64,000 bases of DNA from Kitasatospora cheerisanensis KCTC 2395. GTDB taxonomy: Bacteria > Actinomycetota > Actinomycetes > Streptomycetales > Streptomycetaceae. Of this stretch, positions 32,753 through 43,869 are shown piece by piece. Position numbers and translations under genes: made by a program. The first letter of the stretch is position 1. Every line of letters starts with the position of its first letter. Location: positions 2,170,761-2,234,760 of the forward strand of contig NZ_KK853997.1 of the NCBI RefSeq assembly GCF_000696185.1. Direction: 5' to 3'. The notes below the pieces were generated by a model. It worked only from the letters and a program-made list of their open reading frames with translations, was not told the DNA's origin and did no database searches.

Positions 32753-34083
32753 GAGTTCGACCCCGTCCAGTCGCTGTGCCAGTTCTGTTCGTCTCCGACG
32801 AAACGCGCCTTGACCGCGTCGCCGTGGCCGGGCAGGTCCTCGGCCTCGGAGAGGTTGACCACGTGCGCGGCGATGTCCGCCAGCGCCTGCCGGTCGTACT
32901 CGACGACCTGGACGCCGCGCAGGAAGGTCTGCACGGACAGGCCCGAGGAGTGGCAGGCGCAGCCGCCGGTCGGCAGCACGTGGTTGGAGCCGGCCGCGTA
33001 GTCGCCCAGCGAGACCGGGGTGAAGCGGCCGAGGAAGATCGCGCCGGCGTTGCGCACCCGCTCGGAGACGGCGTGCGGGTCGGCGGTCTGGATCTCCAGG
33101 TGCTCGGCGGCGTACGCGTTGACCACGGCCAGGCCCTGGTCCAGGCCGTCGACCAGGATGATCCCGGACTGCGGGCCGCCCAGCGCCTCGGCCACCCGCT
33201 CGGAGTGCCGGGTGCGGGCGACCTGGGTCTTCAGCTCCGCCTCCACCGCGTCGGCCAGCTCCACCGAGGGGGTGACCAGCACCGAGCCGGAGGTCGGGCC
33301 GTGCTCGGCCTGGCTGATCAGGTCGGCGGCGACCTCGGCGGCGACCGCCGTGTCGTCCGCGAGCACCATGATCTCGGTCGGGCCGGCCTCCGAGTCGATG
33401 CCGATCCGGCCGGCGAACAGCCGCTTCGCGGCCGCCACGTAGATGTTGCCCGGGCCGGTGACCAGGTTGACGGGCGCGCACTCCTCGGTGCCGAGCGCGA
33501 ACATCGCCACCGCCTGGGCGCCGCCCACCGCGTACACCTCGTCGACGCCGAGCAGCGCGCAGGCCGCCAGGATCGCCGGGTGCACCCGGCCGCCGAACGC
33601 CTTCTGCGGCGGCGAGGACACCGCGATGCCGCGCACCCCGGCCTCCTGCGCCGGCACCACGTTCATCACAACGGAGGACGGGTAGACCGCCAGACCGCCC
33701 GGCACGTACAGGCCGACCCGGTCCACCGGCACCCAGCGCTGGGTCACCGTGCCGCCGGGCACCACCTGCGTGGTGTGCCCGGTGCGCCGCTGGTCGCCGT
33801 GGACGGCGCGGGCCCGGCGGATCGACTCCTCCAGCGCGGCGCGCACCTTCGGCTCCAGTTGCTCCAGCGCCTCGGCGATCTGCTCGGCCGGGACCCGGGT
33901 GGACGTCAGCCGCACCCCGTCGAAGCGCTCGGTGATGTCGATCAACGCCGCCACGCCGCGATGGCGTACGTCCTCCGCGATCGGCCGCACCTTCTCAAGG
34001 GCGGCCGCCACGTCGAACTCGGCACGGGGCAGCACGTCGCGGGGGTCCTGGTCGGAGCCGCGGAGGTCGATTCGAGAGATCAC
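32749..34083 (-). CDS. hisD: Histidinol dehydrogenase
   Basis: A 444-residue Zn enzyme performing the two final oxidations of histidine synthesis with NAD+. Zinc and catalytic motifs: [27 protein letters not shown] (zinc ligands), [11 protein letters not shown] (the catalytic Glu-His) and [15 protein letters not shown] at the C-terminal side. It is the first gene of the operon. No ribosome-binding site precedes the GTG at 34083; a TACACT hexamer lies exactly 7 nt upstream, so I infer a leaderless message starting at the GTG. The frame is open far upstream, but that is antisense to other genes. Confidence 0.96.
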   Translation of the reverse strand: MISRIDLRGSDQDPRDVLPRAEFDVAAALEKVRPIAEDVRHRGVAALIDITERFDGVRLTSTRVPAEQIAEALEQLEPKVRAALEESIRRARAVHGDQRRTGHTTQVVPGGTVTQRWVPVDRVGLYVPGGLAVYPSSVVMNVVPAQEAGVRGIAVSSPPQKAFGGRVHPAILAACALLGVDEVYAVGGAQAVAMFALGTEECAPVNLVTGPGNIYVAAAKRLFAGRIGIDSEAGPTEIMVLADDTAVAAEVAADLISQAEHGPTSGSVLVTPSVELADAVEAELKTQVARTRHSERVAEALGGPQSGIILVDGLDQGLAVVNAYAAEHLEIQTADPHAVSERVRNAGAIFLGRFTPVSLGDYAAGSNHVLPTGGCACHSSGLSVQTFLRGVQVVEYDRQALADIAAHVVNLSEAEDLPGHGDAVKARFVGDEQNWHSDWTGSNS

Positions 34084-34090
34084 AGGCCCA

Positions 34091-34096
34091 AGTGTA
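34091..34096 (-). promoter_or_regulatory. Predicted -10 element of the his operon
   Basis: TACACT on the minus strand, 7 nt before the hisD GTG, fits the actinomycete consensus TAnnnT and the spacing of a leaderless start. No good -35 was found. Confidence 0.5.
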
Positions 34097-34177
34097 AGGA
34101 GTGACGAAAAACGACATCCGGGCATTTCAGTCCGTGATACGAAGGGTGAGACGACGACAAGATCATCGGGGGACGCG

Positions 34178-35832
34178 GTGGAGCAGGCACCGGACGACTG
34201 GACCGACACCGAACGCGGCCTGTGGGAGGCCTTCCGCCACGGCGACGTGTACGACCTGCGGACCGGGCCGGCCGAGCGGCGCACCGACCTGGTCCTGCCC
34301 GCCCCCGCCGGCGCCGCCGTCCGCCCGACGGGGACAGCCACGGCCCGAACGACCCGTTCACCGCCGAGGAGTGGGGGCCCGGGCGCACCGTCCGCGCCGA
34401 GGTGGTCGCCCGGCTGCTGCTGCACGGGCCGGAGCCCGTCCCCGGCCGGGTCACCGCGCTGAAGCTCACCGGCGCGCTGATCACCGGAGACCTCCGGCTG
34501 GCCGGCGGCAGCATCGGCTGCTACGTCGAGTTCCAGCTCTGCCGCTTCGACCGCAAACTGCTGATCTCCGAGGCCAACGCCAGCACCCTGCGGCTGGTCT
34601 CCTGCACCCTCCCCCGGCTGGAGGCCTCCCGGCTCGCCACCGAGGGCGACGTCCACCTCGCCCGCTGCGGCATACCCGGCGGCATCCGCCTCACCGACGC
34701 CCGCATCGGCACCGACCTGCTGCTCAACCAGTCCGCCGTCGGCCCCGACTCCTTCGGGCGCGCCGTCTCCGCCGACGGCCTCACCGTCAACCAGGACTGC
34801 GAGGCCGAACGCCTCGACCTGCTCGGCGAACTCAGCCTCCGCTCGGCCCGGATCGGCGGCCGGCTCTCGCTGCGCGGCGCCGCGCTGCGCTCCGTCCCCA
34901 ACAACCCGAACGCGCTGAACGCCCCGCGGATCACCATCGGCCACACCCTGTACCTGTCCGGCTCCGACGACAGCACCTGGACCGGCTCCCGCACCGTGTA
35001 CGGCTCCGGCTACGGCGAGTCCGGCGACGCCCTCGCGGACCGCACCACCCGCCACACCCCGTTCCGCGCCTGGGGCCGGGTCCGGCTCTCCGACGCCCGC
35101 TTCGACAACGCCTGCCTGATCACCGCCGCCGAGTTCCACCTCGGCCCCGGCCAGGAGCTCTCCCTCAACCGGATCCAGACCCCCGAACTGCGCTTCACCT
35201 GCGCGACCCCGCCCACCGGCACCGTCAGCCTCAACCGCGCCCGGATCGGCAACCTGGTCGACTCCCCCGGCGCCTGGCCCACCGACCAGCACGTCTCCCT
35301 CACCGGCTTCAGCTACGAGTCCCTCCGCCCGGCCTCCCCCTTCCCGCTGGAACGCCGCGTCGCATGGGTCGAGTCCGGCGCCGAGTTCCGCCCCGAGGCG
35401 TACGAGCAGCTCGCCGCCGCGCTCCGCCGGGACGGCGCCGACGAGGACGCCCGCACCGTCCTGCTCGCCAAGCAGCGCCGCCGCCGCGCCACCCTGCCGC
35501 TGCCCGGCCGGCTCTGGGGCCACCTCCAGGACGCCGCCATCGGCTACGGCTACCGCCCCGGCAGGGCCGCCGCCTGGCTGGTGCTCGCCTGGGCGCTCGG
35601 CACCCTCTACTTCCAGCACCACCCGCCGGCGGCCGTCAAGCCCGACGAGAAGGTGGTCTGGAACCCGGCCCTGTACGCCGCCGGCAAGGTCCTCCCGCTG
35701 ATCGACCTCGGCCAGTCCGGCTGGAACCCCGACCACACCGGCCAGTGGGTCGCCACCGCCATGGTCCTGACCGGCTGGGTCCTCGCCACCACCGCCGTCG
35801 CGGGCGCCACCCGGCTCCTCCAGCGTGGCTAG
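34178..35832 (+). pseudogene. Conserved actinomycete membrane protein; frameshifted early (probable sequence error)
   Basis: The start is GTG 34178 (GGGGGA upstream), giving [30 protein letters not shown], then the frame runs out of homology; adding one base in the CCC run at 34324-34326 joins it to [33 protein letters not shown] and the rest, 551 residues in all. The long middle part is beta-rich with repeated short motifs ([46 protein letters not shown]), like a pentapeptide-type solenoid. The C-terminus has two or three membrane helices ([35 protein letters not shown]). The function is not known; relatives have been called oxidoreductases without evidence. Confidence 0.75.
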
Positions 35833-35880
35833 CGGTAAGTCCGGAGCGGCGGCGGCCCCACGGGAACTACGCTGTCCGCC

Positions 35881-36609
35881 GTGACTGATCGGCTCCCGCT
35901 CTTCCCGTTGAACACGGTCCTGTACCCGGGCCTGGTGCTGCCCCTGCACGTCTTCGAGGAGCGCTACCGCCGCCTGGTCGCCGACCTGGAGAAGCTGCCC
36001 GAGGACGAGCCGCGCCGCTTCGGCGTGGTCGCCGTCCGGGACGGCCGGGAGACCGCACCGGTCCGCGAACTCGACGACCCCGCAGGCCCGTTGGACGGCA
36101 TCGGGGCGCCCGGCGCCGACCCGCTGGACGCCCTCCACCCGGTCGGCTGCGTCGCCGACATCGCCTCCGTCCGGGAGCAGCCCGAGGGCCGCTACGAACT
36201 CCTCGTCACCGGCACCACCCGGTTCCGGCTGCGCGCGGTCGACGCCACCGGCCCCTACCTGGTCGGCGACGTCTCCGTGGTCCCCGAGCAGCCCGGCGAG
36301 GGCTCCGGCGCGCTCGCCGCCGGCGTCGAACGGGCCTTCCGCACCTACCAGAAGCGGCTGGCCGGCGCCCGCGAGGCCACCCTCAGCGGCGAACCCGAAC
36401 TCCCCGACGACCCGCAGGTGCTCTCCTACCTGGTCGCCGCCGCGACCGCCCTGCCGGTGAGCGTCAAGCACGAACTGCTCGCCTGCCCCGACACCGCGCA
36501 GCGCCTCACCCGCGAGCTCGAACTGCTCCGCCACGAGAGCGCCGTGATCGCCAAGCTCCCGTCCCTGCCCGCCGTCGACCTCACCCGCCAGGCATTCAGC
36601 CCGAACTGA
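35881..36609 (+). CDS. LON N-terminal substrate-binding domain protein
   Basis: A 242-residue stand-alone LON-N (ASCH/PUA-like) domain protein: [29 protein letters not shown] at the start is diagnostic, followed by [29 protein letters not shown]. No ATPase or protease domain follows, so it is not Lon protease; such proteins are presumed substrate or adaptor factors. It seems leaderless: TACGCT at 35868-35873 is 7 nt before the GTG and there is no ribosome-binding site. 14 bp before the YbaK-like gene. Confidence 0.88.
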   Translation: MTDRLPLFPLNTVLYPGLVLPLHVFEERYRRLVADLEKLPEDEPRRFGVVAVRDGRETAPVRELDDPAGPLDGIGAPGADPLDALHPVGCVADIASVREQPEGRYELLVTGTTRFRLRAVDATGPYLVGDVSVVPEQPGEGSGALAAGVERAFRTYQKRLAGAREATLSGEPELPDDPQVLSYLVAAATALPVSVKHELLACPDTAQRLTRELELLRHESAVIAKLPSLPAVDLTRQAFSPN

Positions 36610-36623
36610 GGACTCCCCCGCCC

Positions 36624-37112
36624 ATGCCCAAGAAGAAGACCGCCGGCGGCACCCCCGCCACCGTCGCCCTCGACGCCGCCGCGGTCCCGTTCACCGTCCA
36701 CGAGTACGCCCACGACCCGGCCGCGAGCTCCTACGGGGCCGAGGCCGCCGAAGTCCTCGGCATCCCGCCGGAGCGCGTCTTCAAGACCCTCCTCGCCGAG
36801 ACCGACGGGGCCCTCGCCGTCGCCGTCGTCCCCGTCTCCGGCCAGCTCGACCTGAAGGCGCTGGCGGCCGCGCTCGGCGCGAAGCGCGCCGCGATGGCGG
36901 ACCCCGCCGCCGCCGAACGCTCCACCGGCTACGTCCTGGGCGGCATCTCCCCGCTCGGCCAGCGCAAGAAGCTCCGCACCGTCGTCGACGCCACCGCCCT
37001 CGACCACCCCACCGTCTACGTCTCCGCCGGCAAACGCGGCATGGAGGTCGAACTCGCCCCGGCGGACCTGGTCCGGCTGACGAACGCGAAGACGTGGGCG
37101 ATCGGCCGGTAG
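36624..37112 (+). CDS. ybaK: Cys-tRNA(Pro)/Cys-tRNA(Cys) deacylase, YbaK/EbsC family
   Basis: A 162-residue editing-type domain which removes cysteine wrongly attached to tRNA(Pro). The YbaK features are present: [12 protein letters not shown] near residue 24, [20 protein letters not shown] with the conserved Lys, [22 protein letters not shown] and [21 protein letters not shown] (the GGISP-x-G loop), and [16 protein letters not shown]. Start ATG 36624, 14 bp after the LON-N gene, so probably one transcript. Confidence 0.93.
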   Translation: MPKKKTAGGTPATVALDAAAVPFTVHEYAHDPAASSYGAEAAEVLGIPPERVFKTLLAETDGALAVAVVPVSGQLDLKALAAALGAKRAAMADPAAAERSTGYVLGGISPLGQRKKLRTVVDATALDHPTVYVSAGKRGMEVELAPADLVRLTNAKTWAIGR

Positions 37113-37146
37113 TCGGGGCTGCGGGCGGGTGCGAGAACAGGGGCCC

Positions 37147-37767
37147 CTACTGCGCCCAGTACGGCGGCCGGTCCGGCTCCCGCTTGCCGAAGGTCGCCGA
37201 CAGGGCGAGCAGCACGATGGTCGCCGTCATCGGCCACACCAGCAGCGCGCCGTGGGCGGTGAGCTCCAGCGGCCCGTCGAAGGTCCCGCCGTTGCCGACG
37301 GCGAGGGCGTGCGCGCGCAGGTCGGACGTGGGGCCGAGGCGGGTGCCGAGCTGCCAGCCGATGACGGAGCCGAGGAGGCCGCCGAGGGTGAGGCCGACGG
37401 CGACGGCGATGCCGCCGCCGCGGGCGCGGGTCCAGAGGAAGGCGCCGAGGGCGGTGAGGACGCCGAGGGCGAGGCCGAGCAGGGAGAAGACGCCGACCGC
37501 GGCGATCTGCTGTTCGCCTTCGGGGTCGCGGTAGAGGATCCGGTTGTCCTGGACCTCGAAGCCGATCCGGGGGGCGAGCCAGAGCCAGAGCAGGCCGAGG
37601 ACGACGCCGAGGACCGCTCCGGCGACCGTGATGATCGCGCCGATCCGCAGTTCGGGGCCGACCGGCGGCCGCTCGACGGGGGCGGGCGCCTGGTGCGGGT
37701 GGGGCGGGGCGAACGGGTCCGACCCGGGCGGCGGCGTGTCACCCGCAGGTGTGTTCGGTACGGTCAC
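37147..37767 (-). CDS. Predicted four-segment membrane protein (DUF2567-like)
   Basis: A 206-residue protein with a Pro-rich cytoplasmic start (AGDTPPPGSDPFAPPHPHQAPAP), then four membrane segments: IGAIITVAGAVLGVVLGLLWLWLAP, AAVGVFSLLGLALGVLTALGAFLW, GIAVAVGLTLGGLLGSVIGW and ALLVWPMTATIVLLALSATF. Between the first two is GFEVQDNRILYRDPEGEQ. This pattern is that of the actinobacterial DUF2567-type proteins of unknown function. Convergent with ybaK. Confidence 0.72.
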   Translation of the reverse strand: MTVPNTPAGDTPPPGSDPFAPPHPHQAPAPVERPPVGPELRIGAIITVAGAVLGVVLGLLWLWLAPRIGFEVQDNRILYRDPEGEQQIAAVGVFSLLGLALGVLTALGAFLWTRARGGGIAVAVGLTLGGLLGSVIGWQLGTRLGPTSDLRAHALAVGNGGTFDGPLELTAHGALLVWPMTATIVLLALSATFGKREPDRPPYWAQ

Positions 37768-37837
37768 GTCCCCATCGTTTCATGGCTGCCCCCGCCGCTG
37801 TCGATCTCCGGACGGGGCGGGGTTCCCGAACGGGGGC

Positions 37838-38637
37838 TCAGCGGGCGGCGCGCCGGTACGCCCACGTGGCGAGCGTCAGCGAGCCGAGGCCGACGGCGCC
37901 GCAGACGCCGAGGTCGAGCAGCACGCGGGCCCAGTCGGGCTGCGGGGCGAAGGTGAGGGCGAAGGCGTCGACGCCGTAGCTGGAGGGCAGCAGGTCGCGC
38001 AGCCACTGCACCGGGACGGGCAGCCGGGAGGCCGGCAGGACGCCCAGCAGCAGGGCCGCGGACATGCCCAGCTGTCCGGCGAGGGTGGCGAGTTCCTGTC
38101 GCGGGGCGAGGAGGCCGAGGGCCGCGCCGAGCCCGGCGAGCGCGGCGCCGGCCAGCGGGATCACGGCGAGCAGGATCCACAGCCGGCCCATCGGCAGGTC
38201 GAACATCCAGCTGCCGGCGGCGGCGGTGACGAACACGCCGGGGACGGTGAAGGAGGCGTACGCGGCGGCGGTGCCGAGGACCACGGAGGCGGGCGGGACG
38301 GGCAGCGTCGCGTAGTGGTCGAGGCCGCCGGTGTGCCGGAGCTTCCCGAAGTACTGGGCGAGCAGGTTGAGCGCGACGAAGGCGACGACCAGGACGGCGG
38401 AGCCGGACACCACGGCGTGCGCGGACGGGTTGTCGCCGGGGTCGACGACGCCGCGCATCATCACCAGGATGCCGATGGACTGGAAGGTGGCGACGAACAG
38501 CAGCGGGATCCGGGAGACCTTGGCGCGGGCCAGCTGGGCGCGGTAGACGGCGGCGAGCGCGGGCAGCAGCCGGGCGGCGGGGCCAGCGGGGCGGCCTGCG
38601 CGGTGCCGGTGGCGGCGGGGGCGTCGAGCAGGGTCAT
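37838..38637 (-). pseudogene. ABC-2 type transporter permease; frameshifted near its start (probable sequence error)
   Basis: The start ATG 38637 overlaps the stop of the ATPase gene (ATGA). The first frame gives MTLLDAPAATGTAQAAPLAPP and then loses sense; one extra base near 38571-38583 joins it to ARLLPALAAVYRAQLARAKVSRIPLLFVATFQSIGILVMMRGVV and the rest, total 266 residues. It has six hydrophobic segments (e.g. [46 protein letters not shown]) and the region GLDHYATLPVPPASVVLG typical of DrrB/ABC-2 permeases. It would form an exporter with the upstream ATPase; the substrate is unknown. Confidence 0.82.
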
Positions 38638-39599
38638 CGGGCGAGTCCTCCGTGCCGGCCGCCGAGCCGGAGGTAGGCGTCTTCCAGGGTGGGGGTGGCG
38701 AGGGTGAAGTCGTCGAGGGCGGCGAAGGCGGGCCCGGTGGTGACGGCGGCGACCAGTTCGCGGGCCTCGTCGGGGGTGGTGCGCAGGGTCCAGCGGCGGC
38801 CGGTGCGCTCGGCGCGGTCGGCGAGCGCGGCGACGGCGGGCACCTCGGTGGGGGCGTCGTGCCGCCAGACCAGGTCGAGCCGGACGTGGCCGTCGACCAG
38901 GGCCTTGAGGCCGCCGGGGGTGTCGCAGGCGATGACCTTGCCGCCGTCGACGACGGCGACCCGGTCGAGCACGGTCTCGGCCTCGATGACGTTGTGGGTG
39001 ACCAGCAGGACGGTCGTGCCGCGCTCGGCGCGGCGGCGGTCGACGGCGCTCCAGACGGCGCGGCGGGCGACCGGGTCCATGCCGGTGGTGGGTTCGTCGA
39101 GGACCAGCAGCGGGCGGTCGCCGACCAGGGTGGCGGCGAAGCAGGCGAGGCGGCGCTGGCCGCCTGAGAGTTTGGCGAGCGGCCGATGGGCGAGCGGTTC
39201 GAGGCCGAGTTCGGTGATCACGTCGACGGTCTCGGTGCGGGCCTGGCGGCGGGTGAGGCCGCGGAGCCGGCCGGTGGTCTCGGCGGCGAGGGCGACGGTG
39301 AGCTCGTCGAGGGCGGTGGATTCCTGGCCGAGGTAGCCGAGCAGCCGGGCGGCCCGTTCGGGGTGGCGGACGATGTCGTGGCCGAGCAGGTCGATGCTGC
39401 CGGCGTCGGGGCGGAGCAGGCCGGTGAGCTGGCGGACCAGGGTGGACTTGCCGGCGCCGTTGGGCCCGAGCAGCCCGAAGATCTCGCCGCGTCGGACGGC
39501 GAGGTCGATGCCGTCGTTGGCCCGGACCTCGGTGCCGCCCGCCCGGTAGGTCTTGACCAGGCCGCTGACGGTGCAGCAGCCCTGAGGTGCCTTGCTCAC
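38634..39599 (-). CDS. ABC transporter ATP-binding protein (DrrA-like)
   Basis: A 321-residue ATPase: Walker A GLLGPNGAGKST (about 44-55), Q-loop GYLGQEST, signature LSGGQRRLACF, Walker B LLVLDEPTTGMDP and switch VTHNVIEAE. After the ATPase domain is a C-terminal region of about 100 residues with LATPTLEDAYLRLGG, which is typical of daunorubicin-resistance-type (DrrA) exporters. The GTG at 39599 gives VSKAPQGC; the frame is open upstream but antisense to the NYN gene. Coupled to the permease by ATGA. Confidence 0.93.
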   Translation of the reverse strand: MSKAPQGCCTVSGLVKTYRAGGTEVRANDGIDLAVRRGEIFGLLGPNGAGKSTLVRQLTGLLRPDAGSIDLLGHDIVRHPERAARLLGYLGQESTALDELTVALAAETTGRLRGLTRRQARTETVDVITELGLEPLAHRPLAKLSGGQRRLACFAATLVGDRPLLVLDEPTTGMDPVARRAVWSAVDRRRAERGTTVLLVTHNVIEAETVLDRVAVVDGGKVIACDTPGGLKALVDGHVRLDLVWRHDAPTEVPAVAALADRAERTGRRWTLRTTPDEARELVAAVTTGPAFAALDDFTLATPTLEDAYLRLGGRHGGLAR

Positions 39600-39652
39600 G
39601 ACGGAAGACTCTACGCGCCGTACCGGGCGTTCCGGGCACGCGGGTCGTGCGG

Positions 39653-40816
39653 TCAGCTGTCCTCCAGCGCCCCCTGGGGCTGCCGGGTGTCGGGGACGCG
39701 GGCGGCCAGTTCCTTCCAGAAGCCCTCGCGGATGGCGTACCGGTCCTGCTCGTCGATCTGGTCCTCCTTGTGCGCGAGCAGGCCGAACCGGGCGGCGTAG
39801 CGCAGCAGTTCGCCGTCGAGGCGGTGCGGGATGCGCGGGTGGTCGGTCCACAGCAGGGCGGGCCGGTCGGCGGGGCCGAGGCGGTCGAGCCAGCGGCGGG
39901 CGAAGACCTGGCCGACCTCCTGCGGGTCTCCGCCGACGCTGGTGAGGTCCTCCTCGCGGTCGGCCCAGCGCTGGGCGGCGGTGGTGAGGCGGTCCAGGGT
40001 GGGCAGCGCGTCGGCGGCGGTGGCGGTGTCGGCGCGGTCCAGCCAGCCGCGGTCGGAGGACCAGCGCAGCACCGGTCCGCCGAGCGCGGCGGCAGGCGGG
40101 ACGACGGGTACGGGGGTGCGGCCGGCCAGGTCCTTGGGGGTGGGGATGACCCGTAACGGGGCGGGGGCGGCGGCCGCGGCGGCCGCCGCCGCGGCGCGGG
40201 GCCGGGGCGGGGCGGGCAGGACGGCGACGGGCGCGACCGCGGTGACGGGGGTGACGGGTTCGCGGGGGCGGGCCCAGCGTTCGATCCAGGCGCGGTCGAG
40301 GACCCGGCGCTCGTCGGCCTCGCCGACGAGTTCCTCGGACTGGTTGAAGTCGCCGTCGGCGGCCTCCAGCGCCCACAGGTGGACGGCGACACCGTGCTCC
40401 TTGGCGGAGGCGACGCCGGGCAGCAGGTCGCCGTCGCCGGTGACCAGGACCACGTCGGCGCAGGCGTGGTTGCGGGCGAGTTCGCTGAGTTCGGCGTGCA
40501 TGGCGGCGTCCACGCCCTTCTGCACCCAGCGGCCCTCGGCCCGGGTGAGGGCGCCGAGCCGGACGGTGACCCTGGGCAGCACCCGCAGGCGGCGGTGCTC
40601 GGGCGCCGGTCTGCGGTCGATCGCGGCGTCGAACCAGTAGATCCGCAGCAGCGGGAGCCCGGTCTCCTCCTCGGCGCGCTCGCGCAGGGCGCCGATCAGC
40701 ACCGGGTGGTCGACGGCGATCCGTGACCGGCCGGGTTCTCCGGCGAGCAGGCTGGCGGCGGCGCCCAGCACGTAGCCCGCGTCGACCAGGACGACGCAGC
40801 GGTCCATCTCCGGCAC
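39653..40816 (-). CDS. NYN-domain (PIN-like) protein, possible ribonuclease
   Basis: A 387-residue protein. The N-terminal part (about 5-175) is a NYN/LabA-like PIN domain with its conserved acids: Asp12 in VVLVDAGYVLG, the Asp of VQKGVDAAMHAEL (about 103), and GDGDLLPG (about 127-134). Then comes an Ala/Pro-rich linker (PRPRAAAAAAAAAAPAP) and a C-terminal helical domain (LDRADTATAADALPTLDRL... GQVFARRWLDRLG) with WKELAARV at the end. NYN proteins are thought to cut RNA with Mg2+; the target is unknown. Divergent from the exported-protein gene at 40949. Confidence 0.82.
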   Translation of the reverse strand: MPEMDRCVVLVDAGYVLGAAASLLAGEPGRSRIAVDHPVLIGALRERAEEETGLPLLRIYWFDAAIDRRPAPEHRRLRVLPRVTVRLGALTRAEGRWVQKGVDAAMHAELSELARNHACADVVLVTGDGDLLPGVASAKEHGVAVHLWALEAADGDFNQSEELVGEADERRVLDRAWIERWARPREPVTPVTAVAPVAVLPAPPRPRAAAAAAAAAAPAPLRVIPTPKDLAGRTPVPVVPPAAALGGPVLRWSSDRGWLDRADTATAADALPTLDRLTTAAQRWADREEDLTSVGGDPQEVGQVFARRWLDRLGPADRPALLWTDHPRIPHRLDGELLRYAARFGLLAHKEDQIDEQDRYAIREGFWKELAARVPDTRQPQGALEDS

Positions 40817-40948
40817 CTCCTCCTCGGCCCGGTGCCCGGCGGTGGGGGCCGCCCGGCGGTCCGGCCACCGTTGCGCACTCCTTTACCCGTCGTTCGCTCC
40901 GCGAACCGCGCCCGGGGGTTCCGCCGCGACCCTGGATACTGGGACATC

Positions 40949-41740
40949 GTGCGGAAGAGTGCGGTGGCATTGTGCGGAGTGGCGGCGGTCGGCGCGGTCG
41001 CCCTCGTCCTGGTGCCCGCGACCGTTCCGGAGACGTCCCGCGGGGACACCGCGCTGGTGTCGGTGGTGGTCAACGGCGGCCGCACGGTGGAGCTGGGCCC
41101 GACCGAGACCCGGACGTTCCCGGTCGAGGTGACGGCGACGGACCGGTCCGGCATCCGCGCGGTCGATCCGATCGGCCTGTGGGGCCCGAACTACGCGACG
41201 CTCAAGGTCGGCCCGATGACGTGCGTGCCGCTGGACGCCACCGGCACGGTGAGCCGCTGCACGGGCGAGGCGACGGCGGCGGCGACCTCCCGGGTGCTGT
41301 TCGACGACCAGGCCGGCACCTGGTTCGTGGACCTGCGGATCCGCGCCGGCGACGGCGACCGCTACGTGTCGAAGTCGGCGGGCGGTTTCTCGCTGAAGCG
41401 GACGGCGGGATTCGACGAGGTGTCCGCCCCGGCCCGCGCGGCCTCGGGCGACGCTGTCCAGGTGCAGGCCCGGCTGCGGCGCGCGATGTGGGACGAGCAC
41501 GACTGGGTGCCGCAGCCGGGCACGCTGGTGTACCTGCAGTTCCGGCCGGCCGGCTCGGACACCTGGACCACCCTGTCGGCGGCGGGCACGGACGGCGAGG
41601 GCCGGGTGTCGATGCAGATGCCGGCCCGGCTGTCGGGCGCGTACCAGTGGTTCGCGCCGGGCGACAAGTGGACGGGGGCGGCCGTCTCCGCCGAGATCCC
41701 GGTCGAGGTGGACGCGGAGCCGGTGCACCCCGGGCAGTGA
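40949..41740 (+). CDS. Exported protein with beta-sandwich-like domains
   Basis: A 263-residue protein starting with GTG 40949: VRKSAVALCGVAAVGAVALVLVPA is a signal peptide. The mature part is beta-rich with two similar halves: VVVNGGRTVELGPTETRTFPVEVTATDRSGIRAVDPIGL and the later GTLVYLQFRPAGSDTWTTLSAAGTDGEGRVS, which looks like the Ig-like domains of surface or calcium-regulated proteins. Two Cys (MTCVPL and SRCTGE) may form a disulfide. Not recognised beyond this. Convergent with asd, with a strong terminator between. Confidence 0.7.
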   Translation: MRKSAVALCGVAAVGAVALVLVPATVPETSRGDTALVSVVVNGGRTVELGPTETRTFPVEVTATDRSGIRAVDPIGLWGPNYATLKVGPMTCVPLDATGTVSRCTGEATAAATSRVLFDDQAGTWFVDLRIRAGDGDRYVSKSAGGFSLKRTAGFDEVSAPARAASGDAVQVQARLRRAMWDEHDWVPQPGTLVYLQFRPAGSDTWTTLSAAGTDGEGRVSMQMPARLSGAYQWFAPGDKWTGAAVSAEIPVEVDAEPVHPGQ

Positions 41741-41748
41741 ACGCGGAA

Positions 41749-41777
41749 GGGCCGCCGGGGAGTTGCCCCGGCGGCCC
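41749..41777. terminator. Bidirectional terminator before asd
   Basis: A perfect 12-bp stem, GGGCCGCCGGGG (41749-41760) with CCCCGGCGGCCC (41766-41777), 5-nt loop AGTTG, between convergent genes. Confidence 0.88.
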
Positions 41778-41791
41778 GTCCCGGTGGAGCG

Positions 41792-42970
<1,179 letters not shown>

Positions 42971-43798
42971 TCAGTGGTGGGCGAGCAGCGGCAGCCGCAC
43001 CGCGGGGGTGGGGATGCGGCCGGCCCGGTGCAGCAGGGCCTTGAGCGCGGTCGGGTTGGGTCCGGCGAACGCGGCCCGGGACACCTCGGCCAGTTCGGCT
43101 CCCAGCTTGCGGGCCAGCGGCACGTCGCCGTCCGCCCAGGCCCGGTGCAGGTCGACGAAGCGGGCGGTCTCCAGGTGCGCGGAGGCGAGGATGCCGCCGT
43201 CGGCACCGAGCGCGAGCAGCGGGGACAGGAACAGGTCGTCGCCCGCCATGACGCCGCGCGGTTCGGCGGCCAGCAGCGCGATCGTCTGCTCGTCGAGGCC
43301 GCCGGGCGCGTACTTGAGGCCCGCGACCTGCGGCAGCGCCAGCAGCTCCAGCAGGGCGCCGGCGCCGAGCGGCTGCCCGGTGCGGTACGGGATGTGGTAG
43401 ATCACCAGCGGCACGGGGCTGCCGGCGGCCAGCTCGCGGAAGTGCGCGAGCACCCCGGCCTCGCCGGGGCGGACGAAGGCGGGGACGGCGACCAGGGCGG
43501 CGTCGGCCCGGCCCTCCAGTCGGCCCAGCGCCTCGGCGGTGCGGGCGGTGCCGCCGTGGCCGGCGCCGACGGTGAGCACGGCGCCGTGCTCGGCGGTGAC
43601 GCGGCGGCAGAGTTCGACCACCGCGTCCTGTTCGGCGTCGGTGAGCGAGCCGGGTTCGCCGGTGGTGCCGAGGGCGACCAGTCCGGCGGCGCCGGCGTCC
43701 AGGCTGTCGCGGGCCAGCTGCTCCAGGGCGTCGAGGGCGACGGCGCCGTCGGCGGTGAAGGGCGTGACCAGCGGGACGTGGATGCCGTGGAGTTCCAT
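42971..43798 (-). CDS. dapA: Dihydrodipicolinate synthase family protein
   Basis: A 275-residue TIM barrel of the DapA/NanA superfamily. It has the pyruvate-binding GTTGEPGSLT (44-53), the proton-relay Tyr138 in YHIPYRTG and the Schiff-base Lys162 in AGLKYAPGG. DapA condenses pyruvate with aspartate semialdehyde; the neighbouring asd gene makes that substrate, which supports DapA. However GTTGEPGSLT is slightly unlike the usual GTTGES(A)TL and the protein is shorter than most DapA, so it may be a paralogue or another lyase of the family. The start at ATG 43798 is 71 bp from the divergent lysR gene, which may control it. Confidence 0.78.
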   Translation of the reverse strand: MELHGIHVPLVTPFTADGAVALDALEQLARDSLDAGAAGLVALGTTGEPGSLTDAEQDAVVELCRRVTAEHGAVLTVGAGHGGTARTAEALGRLEGRADAALVAVPAFVRPGEAGVLAHFRELAAGSPVPLVIYHIPYRTGQPLGAGALLELLALPQVAGLKYAPGGLDEQTIALLAAEPRGVMAGDDLFLSPLLALGADGGILASAHLETARFVDLHRAWADGDVPLARKLGAELAEVSRAAFAGPNPTALKALLHRAGRIPTPAVRLPLLAHH

Positions 43799-43869
43799 GG
43801 GGGAAGCGTGCCGGGCGCCGACCGTGCGGGTCCAGTTCACATTTCCGATGCTTCTCATAAGCTGGGCCG

